Source of the DNA: Locusta migratoria
Taxonomy: Eukaryota > Arthropoda > Insecta > Orthoptera > Acrididae
Reading direction: 5' to 3'
Assembly (NCBI GenBank): GCA_026315105.1
Contig: CM048753.1
Location: forward strand, 72,135,047 to 72,199,046
Length of the DNA stretch: 64,000 nt
Below, in pieces: positions 1-9,652 of the stretch. The notes under the pieces were generated by a model. The model saw nothing but the letters and a program-made list of their open reading frames with translations, did not search any database and had not been told where the DNA came from. The translations under genes were made by a program, and so were the position numbers. Numbering within the stretch: the stretch's first letter is position 1; every line of letters begins with the position of its first letter.

Positions 1-187
1 GTCGAAATGTTACACTGTTTTCTGAAACACATTGCAGTTCTCTGGTTCTACTGTCACCTGTGCCATACTGTGTCCACTGCTGTTTGTTTTGTAGTGTTGC
101 CAACCAGCAGTAGACACAGTATGGCAGCAGGTGACAGTAGAACCAGAGAACTGCAATGTGTTTCAAAAAACAGTGTAACATTTCGAC
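1..187. repeat. Perfect-type palindrome, 82-bp arms
   Basis: Positions 1-82 are the near-perfect reverse complement of 105-187, with a 22-base loop. The left arm starts at the first base of the window, so the element may extend further left. No convincing coding sequence lies inside. Together with the ribozyme-like motif just downstream it looks like the inverted head of a Penelope-like or other retroelement fragment. Confidence 0.85.
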
Positions 188-229
188 CTGGTTGCCAGAA
201 TAAGACTGAAGTGGAGTAGCAAGAGCTGA

Positions 230-275
230 CACCCACTGATGATGCCTTGAGAGAAAGACGAAACGCATATGGGTG
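230..275 (+). ncRNA. Candidate degenerate hammerhead-ribozyme-like motif
   Basis: CACCCA (230-235) is followed by CTGATGA (236-242), a weak stem II (about 244-259), GAAA (260-263) and TGGGTG (270-275). The last six bases pair with 230-235 as stem I. CTGATGA...GAAA is the conserved hammerhead core, and such minimal ribozymes are known from Penelope-like retroelements and retrozymes. Stem III is not convincingly closed here, so activity is doubtful. Confidence 0.35.
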
Positions 276-410
276 ACTTAAAAATATAAAAATAAAACCC
301 TTCATTCGCAGTAGCAAAAGGCGTTTACTTTAAAAACCTTACAGCGAAATACAATTCAACTGCTGCTCAAAATGGCCACTGCAAGCAACAAACTTGTACT
401 AGATTATACA

Positions 411-596
411 TGTGGCGTCTGTTCCGAAAGAACAGACGTCACTTCTGATCCTGCAGTTGTTATTATTTAATATTCACAGAATGTATGACATCACCTGCGA
501 TTGGGCAAAGCTCAAAATGCGTACCCAGCCGGGATTCGAACCCGGGTGTCCTGCTTTCTAGGCAGTTGCGCTGACCCCTACACCACTGGGGACACA
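411..596 (-). mobile_element. tRNA-derived SINE, family A, copy 1
   Basis: Read on the minus strand, a tRNA-like head contains A-box (GTGTAGGGGTCAGCGCAACT) and B-box (GGGTTCGAATCCCGG) promoter sequences. It is followed by a tail shared with the copies at 1076 and 1512. The tail ends in a self-complementary stretch around 413-440 (GTCTGTTC / GAACAGAC). The 5' head extension present in the other two copies is missing, cut at 596 by the next element. Confidence 0.75.
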
Positions 597-599
597 CCC

Positions 600-1066
600 C
601 GTTTACATGGGCTCCCAAAACCGGATTTCGTAAACCGATTTCCCAATTCCGCTTTTGGTTGGTCATGTAAACACTCCAAAATCGATTTTGGAAATCCGCT
701 TCTCTAAAGCGGTTTTCCAGTTCCACAATCGATTTTCGTGCCCATGTAAATGCAACCGTTTTTGAAGCGTTCTTGGCTTGTCAGATAGTGTTTTCTTGTT
801 AAGAATTTTCTGCACATATGGAAAGAGTGATATTTTCTAATGTGAAATAAAAGTATAAATGTTAGAGTGAACATTAATCTGTGTATTTAAATAAAGAAAA
901 ATAAGCGATTGTGCAGACTAAATCAGTAACTGAATCTGCTGTTTTCCAGCCGCCATGTTAAGTGAGCTAGGAAATCCGATTCAGGCTATGCCATGTAAAC
1001 ACGACAGCGAAAAACAGTTTACGAAAATCGGTTTTCGTCTTCCGGAAGATGTGTTCCATGTAAACG
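600..1066. mobile_element. MITE-like element with GTTTACATGG repeats
   Basis: An 11-base terminal inverted repeat, CGTTTACATGG at 600-610 and CCATGTAAACG at 1056-1066, bounds a non-coding stretch. The motif CATGTAAA recurs inside near 664, 743 and 990, together with several copies of an ATCGGTTTT-like word. Internal copies of the terminal motif are typical of subterminal transposase-binding arrays. It separates two head-to-head SINE copies. I could not place it in a superfamily. Confidence 0.55.
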
Positions 1067-1075
1067 TAGTGAGTG

Positions 1076-1442
1076 ATCACCGGTGACGGGCAACGATCCT
1101 TTCGTTAGTGGGGAGGGGTGGGCAAGTTCGAAGCCCTTACTGTTACGGGAATTAGTTTCGTAACTGCGAGTTTGAGTACTGTGGGCAGGGCGAAGCTGGG
1201 AATTTGTATCTGACGGGAGGCGTGCTTAGGTAGTCCTTGCAGGTGCGGTGATCACTGTGTCCCCAGTGGTGTAGTGGTCAGCGCAACTGCCTAGAAAGCA
1301 GGAGACCCGGGTTCGAATCCCGGCTGGGTACACATTTTCAGCTTTGCCCAGTCGCAGTTGATGTCATATATTCTGTGAATAGTAAATGATAACAACTGCA
1401 GGATCAGAAGCGACGTCTGTTCTTTCGGAACAGACGCCACAT
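1076..1442 (+). mobile_element. tRNA-derived SINE, family A, copy 2
   Basis: The unit has a ~180-base head (CGGTGACGGGCAACGATCC...), a tRNA-like module at about 1259-1332, and a tail ending in a GACGTCTGTTC/GAACAGACG hairpin near 1410-1437. The tRNA-like acceptor, anticodon and T arms can be folded, with an AGA-like anticodon, but the module sits inside a longer conserved repeat. It is therefore a SINE and not a tRNA gene. Confidence 0.75.
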
Positions 1443-1443
1443 G

Positions 1444-1510
<67 letters not shown>
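1441..1510. repeat. (TA)n microsatellite
   Basis: About 35 TA dinucleotides directly follow the hairpin tail of the SINE copy ending at 1442. Confidence 0.95.
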
Positions 1511-1511
<1 letters not shown>

Positions 1512-1513
<2 letters not shown>

Positions 1514-1829
1514 GCCGGTGACGGGCAATGATCCTGCCGTTAGTGGGGAAGGGTGGGCAAGTTTGAAGGCCTTACTCTTACGGTAATTAGTATCATAACT
1601 ACGAGTTTGAGCACTGTGGGCAGGGCGAAGCTGGGAATTTGTGTCTGACGGGAGGCGTGCTTAGGTAGTCCTTGCAGGTGCGGTGATCACTGTGTCCCCA
1701 GTGGCGTAGGGGTCAGCGCAACTGCCTAGAAAGCAGGAGACCCGGGTTCGAATCCTGGCTGGGTACACATTTTCAGCTTTGCCCAATCGCAGTTGATGTC
1801 ATACATTCTGTGAATATCAAATTGTACTA
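1512..1829 (+). mobile_element. tRNA-derived SINE, family A, copy 3
   Basis: This is a second direct copy of the unit at 1076, with the same head, tRNA-like module (about 1691-1767) and tail. It lacks the terminal hairpin. It lies just beyond the TA tract, so copies 2 and 3 form a direct pair separated by the microsatellite. Confidence 0.75.
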
Positions 1830-1835
1830 GATTGA

Positions 1836-2275
1836 TTGTGCACTCCGTGTGCATACCGGGTGGAGTCATTCCAGATGTGCAACGGGTCCTTCCGGATGCC
1901 ATGAAGAGCACAGGGTGAAGCCAGCTGCAGGTGGTGTCTCATGTCGGGACCAATGATGTGTGTCGCTTTGGATCGGAAGAGATCCTCTCTGGTTTTGAGC
2001 GGCTATCAGAAGTGGTAAAGACTGCCAGTCTTGCTTGCGAGATGAAAGCGGAGCTCACCATCTGCAGCATTGTCCACTGGACAGACTGCGGACCTTTGGT
2101 TCAGAGCCGAGTGGAGGGTCTGAATCAGAGGCTCAGACGGTTCTGCGACCGTGTGAGCTGCAGATTCCTCGACTTGCGCCAATTGGTTGTGGATTTTCGG
2201 GTTCCGCTAAGTAGGTCAGGAGTCTACTATACTCAGGAAGCGGCTACACGGGTACCAGGGGCTGTGTGGCTTTGA
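1836..2275 (+). pseudogene. LINE ORF1 fragment with esterase (SGNH-like) domain, CR1-like
   Basis: The frame from about 1931 encodes HVGTNDVCRFGSEEILSGF, the GxND-type block of an SGNH/GDSL-like esterase. Further residues (SIVHWTDCGP, FLDLRQLVVDF) follow, and the frame ends at 2275. ORF1 proteins of CR1-clade non-LTR retrotransposons carry such an esterase-like domain. The N-terminus is missing. A 26-base T tract (2284-2309) separates it from the endonuclease part, as expected of an old ORF1-ORF2 element. It is a remnant, not a working gene. Confidence 0.6.
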
Positions 2276-2389
2276 CTGGGCGGTTTTTTTTTTTTTTTTT
2301 TTTTTTTTTAGAGGTCCTCTGGAATACACAAAATGGGTTTCAGTCTCAAAGGGGGCAGGTCAGACACAGGAAGAAAGCAGATCTAGAAA

Positions 2390-3215
2390 CCATTGGTATA
2401 ACAGTTGTAAATTGTCGTAGCTGTATTGGGAAAGTTCCAGAGCTCCAAGCGCTGATAGAAAGTACTGAGGCACAAATCGTTATAGGTTCTGAAAGCTGGC
2501 TGACGCCTGAGATAAGTTTGGCCGAAATTTTTTAAAGGGCCAAATGGTCTTCAGAAAGGATAAATTAAATAGAAAAGGGGGTGGCGTGTTTATTGCTGTT
2601 ACAAACGGTTTATCATGCGGAGAAATTGAGGCAGTTACTTCTTGTTAAGTTGGTCTGCGTAGAGGTTATACCTGACAACCGGAATAAATTAATAATTGGA
2701 TATTTTTATCGGTCCCCTGCTTCAGACGATGCGGTTGCCGAAATGTTCAAAGAAAGCTCGAATCACATTTCAAATAGGTATCTGAAGCAAACTGTTATAA
2801 TCGGTGGCGACTTTAATTTACCCTCGATATGTTGGCATAATTACGTATTCAAAACCGGCGGCAAATATAAAACATTGTCCGAACTAGTTCTGAATGCTTT
2901 TTCTGAAAAATACTTCGAACAGTTAGTTCATGAACCTACTAGAATAGTAAGTGGTTGCGAAAATATCGTTGATCTCCTAGCAACAAATAATCCGGAGATA
3001 GTAAAGAGCATCAAAACAGATACAGGGATTAGCGAACATCGAGTTGTAGTAGCGAGACTGAAATTCCCAATGCACCAAAAATAAACGAAAAATATACCTA
3101 TTCAATAAAGCAGATAAAAATTCGCTTCACGCTTTCCTGAGTGATAATCTCCAGTCTTTCAAAACTAAAAATGCAAGTGTAGGTCAGTTGTGGCTTGCTT
3201 TCAAAGATTTATACT
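2390..3215 (+). pseudogene. LINE ORF2 endonuclease domain, CR1-like, broken
   Basis: This is an apurinic-type endonuclease domain. NCRSCIGKVPEL and SESWL (about 2410-2510) start it. After a frame break near 2535, VTNGLSCGEIEA and YFYRSPASDD follow. GGDFNLPSICW (about 2812) carries the catalytic Asp/Asn pair, and GISEHRVVVARL (about 3030) carries the terminal His motif. These are the blocks expected for EEP nucleases that nick target DNA in non-LTR retrotransposition. Stops and shifts at about 2535, 2640 and 3084 make it non-functional. The element is split at 3215 by a palindromic insertion and resumes at 3650. Confidence 0.75.
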
Positions 3216-3227
3216 AAATAAATTAAT

Positions 3228-3637
3228 TATCACTTGGTTCATAAAACCTTCCATTCTTGTGGACACGCGACCTTACGTTGGCATGTATGAAAAAAATGTT
3301 TGAAAAGTCTTGGTCGCAATTAACTTTATTTCATGACGCGTTCCGAGAACATCATCATCAGACTGTGGTACAAAAGAAGAAAATTACATTTTAGATGTAT
3401 ATAAAACGTAATTATGATATCTATAAGGAGTATAAAAAGATGTATATAAAACGTAATTATGATATCTATAAGGAGTATAATATGGTTTATACTCCTTATA
3501 GATATCATAATTACGTTTTATATACATCTAAAATGTAATTTTCTTCTTTTGTACCACAGTCTGATGATGATGTTCTCGGAACGCGTCATGAAATAAAGTT
3601 AATTGCGACCAAGACTTTTCAAACAATTTTTTCATAC
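3228..3637. mobile_element. 410-bp palindromic insertion with 12-bp target duplication
   Basis: AAATAAATTAAT occurs at 3216-3227 and again at 3638-3649, flanking an insert that interrupts the LINE. Inside, about 3283-3480 is the reverse complement of about 3485-3635. The left arm holds a tandem duplication of ~43 bases (3394-3436 and 3438-3480). A CTGATGATGATG...GGAACGCGTC word near 3559-3590 resembles the hammerhead-like core at 236. A Penelope-like or snap-back retroposed copy is the best guess. Confidence 0.75.
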
Positions 3638-3649
3638 AAATAAATTAAT

Positions 3650-4082
3650 AAAAGAGGGGGCTGACCCCCCGTGGTACACAAAACAGGTCAGATCACTGTT
3701 GCAGAAACAAAAAAAAAAAACGTATGCAAAATTTAAAAAAAGACCTAGAATCTTTTACTGAAACTCGCAACCTAGCGCGGACTTCAATGCGAGAATCTTA
3801 TAGTAGTTACCACAGTGAAATCCTGTCTCGTAATCTTGCAGAAAATCTAAAGAAATTCTGGTCATATGTGAAGTAAACTACCGGCAAAACACAAACAATG
3901 CCTTCACTACGCGATAGCAATGGCAATACTACCGATGACCAGTATTCAATCCAAGAACAGCTGCCAGCATGCGAAACATAGAAGTAGATGTTCCTGGAGT
4001 AGAAAAACAACTTAAGTCACTAAACAAAAACAAATCTTCCGGGACAGATTGAATATCAACTAGATTCCTCTCAGAGTATGCT
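3650..4082 (+). pseudogene. CR1-like LINE, linker between endonuclease and RT
   Basis: This continues the element from 3215. Degenerate coding (KFWSYVK, SLRDSNGN, then a block around 3948-4080) is shared almost base for base with 54373-54530, which leads into an intact RT domain. Here the sequence stops at about 4080 and joins an unrelated antisense LINE end. Confidence 0.65.
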
Positions 4083-4673
4083 GATCCAATATACGTAGGA
4101 GGGAGTAATTTACTGCTAGACTCCTCAGTAAAGGTATGTTCTCGAAACTTCGCCAAAAAGCCCGTACCGAGCGACAGAGCGTCTCTCCTGCAGAGTCTTC
4201 CACTGGAGTTTATCGATCATCTCCGTAACGCTTTCTCGATTACCAAATGATCCTGTAACGAAGCGCGCTGCTCTCCGTTGGATCTTCTCCACTTCCTCTA
4301 TCAACCCCACCTGGTACGGATCCCACACCGGTGAGCAGTATTCAAGCTGTGGGCGAACAAGTGTACTGTAACCTACTTCCTTTGTTTACGGACTGCATTT
4401 CCTTAGAATTCTCCCAATGAATCTAAGTCTGGCATCTGATTTACCGACGATTGATTTTATATGGTCGTTCCATTTTAAATCCCTCCTAATGACTACTCCC
4501 GGTTAATTTATGGAATTAACTGCTTCTAGTTGCTGACCCGCTATAGTGTAGCTAAATGATACAGGATCTTTCTTTCTGTGTATTCGCAGCACATTACACT
4601 TGTCTACATTGAGCTTTAATTGCCATTCCCTGCACCATGCGTCAATTCGATGCAGATCCTCCTGCATATTACG
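4083..4673 (-). pseudogene. CR1-like LINE 3' RT end, antisense
   Basis: On the minus strand WDPYQVGLIEEVEKIQRRAA and ARFVTGSFGNRESVTEMI (4328-4125) match the thumb/C-terminal part of the CR1-type RT seen at 55530-55650. The block at 4330-4670 continues upstream in RT coding with stops. It is truncated at both ends, and it ends where Helitron sequence begins. Confidence 0.7.
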
Positions 4674-5060
4674 TCATAATCAACAGAAATCGCAAAAAAT
4701 GCCATATAATGCGGCGAGACTTTCGAAATACACTGTTCATGGACTAAAACTACGGCTATCGGTATGACGTTACAATTTATAATATCTACACTACTAATTG
4801 TAAACGCAGTAAATTTTACAGACAGTATACATGCATATAGTTTAGTATACCTTCTAAATTGTATCACAGTACGACATGTAGTTCATGAGATATGAGCACA
4901 TAAACCGCCACATGACGCACCAAGTATTATTCTATTATTTCTTTACTACTAATTGTACTCGCAAAAGATTTTACAAACATATGGCCCTTATACAAATAAT
5001 TATATACCTGAAAAACGGCATAATAAATAAATACCCGGACAACGCCGGGTTTTCAGCTAC
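4674..5060 (+). mobile_element. Helitron 3'-end fragment
   Basis: This matches the 3' ~390 bases of the complete Helitron at 59041-60072. It ends in the hairpin ACCCGG-ACAACG-CCGGGT and TTTTCAGCTAC (canonical end CTAG). The 5' part is missing. Confidence 0.75.
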
Positions 5061-5562
5061 TACATATATAAAAATGTAACGTGGGACGTGAGTCCGTATA
5101 CTTCTCTTGGTAGCCAAAATTATTCACTGCAGACCAATGGCGGTTATGCATGAGAGTAGCCTTTAGGTTGTCGGTGTGCACTATGGTGTTTTGGTCGCGG
5201 TGTGTGGCGGTGGGTGAGTGTGGCGAACAAAAATCCGTAAAATGTGGAGCAATATGACGATCAACAATGTTCAAAGATAAAAAGTCTCAAAGATAAAACA
5301 CTGGGAAACACTGACATACATTAACTGAGCATTAACTACACTGACAATACACCAATGATCTCAATATAAACACTGGAAAGACAACTGTAGTGCTTAGGAT
5401 CAAAATACTGACAACTGGATTAGCAATTCCGTGTCGATAGCTTTAAGAGGGTAGATGATATAGTAGTTCAAAGTGGTCGCCTTATATCAAATTAGCACTG
5501 AAGACCAGCGATGACTTTTGACACTATAATAGCAAAGAGCTTATATAAAGCGAAACGTGATG

Positions 5563-6544
5563 CGGGGATTGTATTTACACTTCGGTAAAATCAGACGTGA
5601 CGTCATTATGACGTATCCACACTATCGACGTCCAGAAGAGCGGTGCATCGACTTTTGCATCGTTCGAGACGCTGGTTTCGGGTGGGACAACATGCTTAAT
5701 TCGACATTCTTTCTGAAATGCATACTTTTTTCCTTCGTAGTTTAGTGACAAAACTAGGCCCTACTTAATATTGGTATCATGTTTTGGAAAGCACTGACGG
5801 AAATTTCAGTAAATGTAAATTGAAAATTGTCAGAAATAACGCACACCGAGCCTTAGAGAACGACAACTTCACACATTTTCAAAGAAAAGAACTAGCATGT
5901 TGCAGCAAATTGGCGGTAGATGAGTACCCAGTTTTACGAAATGTGTTACCTGATGTTCGCAGAGCCTCTGTAGCAAATGACTATTAATATCCAGCTCATT
6001 TGATTTATAGTTTCGGCGAAAACATACATATACCTACGGCGACTATATGTTGTTTTTGTACGTCGCATATTTTGACATGTCCAAGTACATTGTCGCTTCA
6101 TAGCCTGGTAACAGTATTTTGTCCTCTTAGTTTAACGTAGACTCCGTATTACAATGCAACTCAGTAGCATTTTTCGCTTAAAGAAAAAGTTTCCATTAGT
6201 TTTAAACACAACCTTCACAAAGTTTCCATTAGTTTTAAACACAACCTTCACAAATGGGCCACGATGACAACATATTTGGCTGACTAACGTTTCAGAGCTC
6301 ACAGTGTAGGTCCTTTTTCGGAAAGTTTATAGCTTCTTACTTTCAAAAAAAAAAGAAACTGTAATGAATATACCATTACCAACTGAAGATATTATCAGCT
6401 ACTCCTTTAATTCGTCTGCTACAATTGCAACAGCAGTTTTGCGTCTAGAACGACCACACAAGTCGATCATGGCTCCAGTCGAGAGTGTGGATACGTCATA
6501 ATGACGTCACGTCTGATTTTACCGAAGTGTAAATAGTATCACCC
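5563..6544. mobile_element. DNA transposon with 8-bp target duplication, hAT- or P-like
   Basis: ACGTGATG at 5555-5562 is repeated at 6545-6552. Terminal inverted repeats of ~70 bases share TTTACACTTCGGTAAAATCA at 5573 and its complement ending near 6534. The undisturbed relative at 38240 reads straight through the site, which confirms insertion into the Helitron. The interior holds short open frames with no recognisable transposase. A 33-base tandem duplication lies at 6188-6253. Confidence 0.8.
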
Positions 6545-6642
6545 ACGTGATGCACATTCTTCAGTTGTTTTTCTGCAGCAAGCGTACGAATAAACAAAAG
6601 TAAGTGCATATTGCAGTTTGAAAAGTAAAACTACCAAGAAAG

Positions 6643-6807
6643 ATGCCAAAGCGTAAGAAAGTAATTTCGCGTTCTCGATCCGTTTCTAAAAGGCAGAAAA
6701 CGGCGCTGAAAAATAAATCTATAGACGATAGAAACTTGAAATTTGTAGACGTTGTTTATCTTACACGCATCAGCGATTTTTCGATATTCCCATCCCTAAG
6801 GGGGTGA
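6643..6807 (+). CDS. Short Helitron-borne ORF, basic N-terminus
   Basis: This 54-codon frame begins MPKRKKVISRSRSVSKRQKT and ends at TGA 6805-6807. The strongly basic start resembles the N-terminal region that often opens Helitron Rep/helicase proteins, but no Rep or helicase motif follows. It is probably a leftover first segment of the autonomous element's protein. The related copy at ~38320 has lost the ATG through a small deletion yet keeps the downstream frame (RSRSVSKSQKTALKSESSDD). That suggests old shared ancestry rather than current function. Confidence 0.35.
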   Translation: MPKRKKVISRSRSVSKRQKTALKNKSIDDRNLKFVDVVYLTRISDFSIFPSLRG

Positions 6808-7821
6808 AATAGGGGATGAACGGTTTTTTGAAAATACGTTGCAATTCAGAAATTTTGAAGAAGAAATACAAAACTTATGATGAATCACATACGATATATA
6901 GTCCATGAGATATGACGTTTTAAACAATGAGATGCGCGAAAAACTGTTGCATGTTGCGACAATGCAGCTCATTTTCTCCTAAACCATTGGACCGATTACA
7001 ACAAAATTTGGTACACACATTTCTTACTGTGAGGTAACAATTGCTACGTGGTTAAGAATCACATACGGCACATGGTTCAAAAGATATTACGTCATAACCA
7101 ATAGAAATCGCAAAAAATGTAATATAATGCGGCGAGACGTTCGAAATACACTGTATGAGAACGACAGTACTTAGCGACTTGCAACAAACTTTAAACATCA
7201 TTTCAAACCTTTATTAAACTTCTCTCGCTGGCAACCATAGTAAAATGATGAAAAGTAAAAAGTTTCTCGCTCACTACTTGTCCGCTGTTTATGGAGTAAA
7301 ACTACGGCTCCCGGTATGACGTTACAATTTATAAATTGTGCACTAGAAATTGTAGTGACAGGAAATTTTACAGACAGTATACACATATATAGTTGAATGT
7401 AGCTTCTAAATTGTATCACAGTACGACACATATTTCATGTGATGTGAGCACATAAACAGTAACGTTCCACTGATCATGGACTAAATATGCCACTTTCGGT
7501 ATGAAGTTACAATTTATAATTTCTACACTACAAATTGTAGCTGCAGGAAATTTTACAGACAGTATACACGCATATAGTTGAGTGTAGCTTCTAAATTGTA
7601 TCAGAGTATGGCATGTAGTTCATGAGATATGAGCACGTAAACAATAGCGTTCATGAAAAACCGCCCCATCACACACCAAGTTTTAGTTTATTTCTTCTTT
7701 ACTACTAATTGTATTTCCAAGAGATTTTACAGACATACAGCCCTTATACAAATGAATATATACCTGAAGAATGGCAGGAATAAAGAGATAAATACCCGGG
7801 CAACGTCGGGTTTTCATCTAG

Positions 7822-8171
7822 TAAAATTATAAATTCTCCGCATGTAGGGAGTGAAGGTTAGCCAAGCCTGTAGAGGTTCTTACTTCCCGGGGAAAATTCA
7901 CTTTATGCTATTAAATTAGCAATTAATTTATACTACTTGCAAAGTACTGGGCCGATCAGCCAGCGATCGATATCATTCAATTCGTAACTTTCTCCTAAGT
8001 GCCGAATCTGCTGTCAAAATCACGGGATTAACTTTATTACGGCACTCTCCCTTTGTCACAGGGCTGGACTATCTGTCATTTGCATCTGCCTTCCTTCAGC
8101 AGTTAGGTAGCCTAAGAAATTGGTGCTACAGTATCAACAACATAATTTTTTGGTTTTCCAGTTTCACAATA
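7822..8171. other. No recognisable feature
   Basis: This is AT-rich intergenic sequence between the Helitron end and the mariner. I see no open frame of note, repeat or splice-like structure. Confidence 0.6.
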
Positions 8172-8173
8172 TA

Positions 8174-9497
8174 CGAGGCGCGTCCAGAAAGTAAGTTCCG
8201 TTTCAATTTATCTCCGCTGCAGCGCTGCGATTGCAGTTCCGCACATGCGCTGTAGACGATGTGTATCAAGGAGAAGAACGTGCGCCATTTGGAGATCGCT
8301 GTCAGTTACGTACGCTTTGTTGTGCTTGTTTGAAATGTCGGCGTTGATTGAAAATCCCGGCGCCTGTGAAATCAGGTCGGTGATTCGGTTTCTGAATGCG
8401 AGAAAAGTAAAACCAAGTGAAATTTATCGGTAAATTTGCGATGTTTATTACGGACCAAATGCGATGAGTGATTCGATGGTGAGAAGATGGGTCCGACAGT
8501 TCAATGGCGAGAGTAGTGATGTGCACGATGAAGAATTAAGTGGGCGTCCACCTTTGGTTACAGAAGAACTGGTTCACGCGATTGATGACAAGATCCAGGA
8601 AAACCGTAGATTTACAATTAGTGCTCTCGCTATGGACTTCTCCCAAATTTCACGATCACTGGTGCATGGAATTGTTACCAAACAACTGAGCTTTGCTCAC
8701 GTTGGGTACCAAAGATTCTTACTGAGCAACACAAAACACAACGGATGGGTAATGCACTTGAGTTTTTGACCCGTTATACTGAAAGCGGCGAAGAATTTCT
8801 GAGACGGATAGTCAGAGGAGATGAAACGTGGGTTTCTTACGACACCCCCAAGAGTAAGCGGCAATCAATGGAATGGAGGCACACATCATCCCCACCAAAG
8901 GTAAAGCCGAAGCAAATCATGACACCTCGTAAAATGACGTGCACAGTGTTCTGGGACTGGAAAGTCGTCCTACTCATTGACTTCTTACCGCGTGGTCAAA
9001 CAATCAAAGCAGATGCTTATTGGGAGACACTTCGGAAATTGCGCCGTGCAATTCAGAATAAGCGCCGAGGACTGCTGTCGAAAGGTGTTGTTTCGCTTCA
9101 CGACAACGCACGACCACACACTGCAAATGTGACGAAAAACTTCCTACAGGGATTTGGCTGGGAAGTGTTTGACCATCCTCCGTACAGCCCTGACCTCGCT
9201 CCTAGCGACTTTCATCTGTTCTTACATCTCAAGTCTTTCCTTGGCGGTCATCACTTCACCAATGGCCACGACCTGAAAGAAACTGTTTACAACTGGTTGA
9301 AGACACAGGCGGCAGATTTCTATGAAGAAGGTATACAAAACCTGATGCCACGCTATGACAAATGCCTGCAAAATTTCGTCAGGTATGTGGAAAAGTAGTT
9401 TAAGAGTTGTAAAATTTTGTGCAATAAAAATTTCTTCCGTATCTGTGTACAATTACATTTTATTACCAAACAGAAGTTTCTTTCTGGACGCGCCTCG
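8174..9497 (+). mobile_element. Complete mariner element
   Basis: TA at 8172-8173 and 9498-9499 flanks a 1,324-bp element. Its terminal inverted repeats start CGAGGCGCGTCCAGAAAG and end CTTTCTGGACGCGCCTCG. Length, TA duplication and the enclosed D,D34D transposase are all diagnostic of mariner. Confidence 0.95.
8335..9398 (+). pseudogene. mariner transposase (D,D34D), two breaks
   Basis: The frame starts MSALIENPGACEIRSVIRFL at 8335 and is stopped by TAA at 8431-8433. It continues in helix-turn-helix sequence (MVRRWVRQFNGES) to 8769, then shifts frame and runs to TAG at 9396. Catalytic motifs are visible: VRGDETWV (first Asp), LHDNARPH (second Asp) and SPDLAPSDFHLF (third Asp). There are 34 residues between the second and third Asp, which is mariner spacing. 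All three acidic residues remain, so decay is confined to the first half. It would not be made as one protein. Confidence 0.92.
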
Positions 9498-9652
9498 TAA
9501 TTCAGCGACAAATAATAAACTGTAAGCAGTGATTCTATATCTTTCATTACATTGACCTACAGTTTTATTCCCATCGTCAAGAAATTTTTCCCACGTCACC
9601 TTAAAAACCGCCTGGTTATATTTTTTTGAAATGGCAAAAGTCGTCTGTATAT

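Larger units (their letters stand above)
5061..7821 (+). mobile_element. Helitron, longer relative, interrupted by a DNA transposon
   Basis: It starts with TACATATATAAAAATG next to the previous Helitron end. It ends with the CCCGGG...GTCGGG hairpin and TTTTCATCTAG at 7821, followed by T as in A|T Helitron insertions. Its 5' part (5085-5560 and 6553-6890) is shared with 37780-38540. Its 3' part matches the short Helitrons at 21507 and 59041. About 1.77 kb remains once the insertion at 5563-6544 is removed. It is probably non-autonomous. Confidence 0.75.

Noticed and set aside
1259..1332. Functional tRNA gene (also at 525-596, 1691-1767, 36445, 41130 and the Leu-like heads)
   Set aside because: All have A and B boxes and partly fold, but each is embedded in a longer repeated unit with conserved non-tRNA tails or target duplications. 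They are SINE heads.
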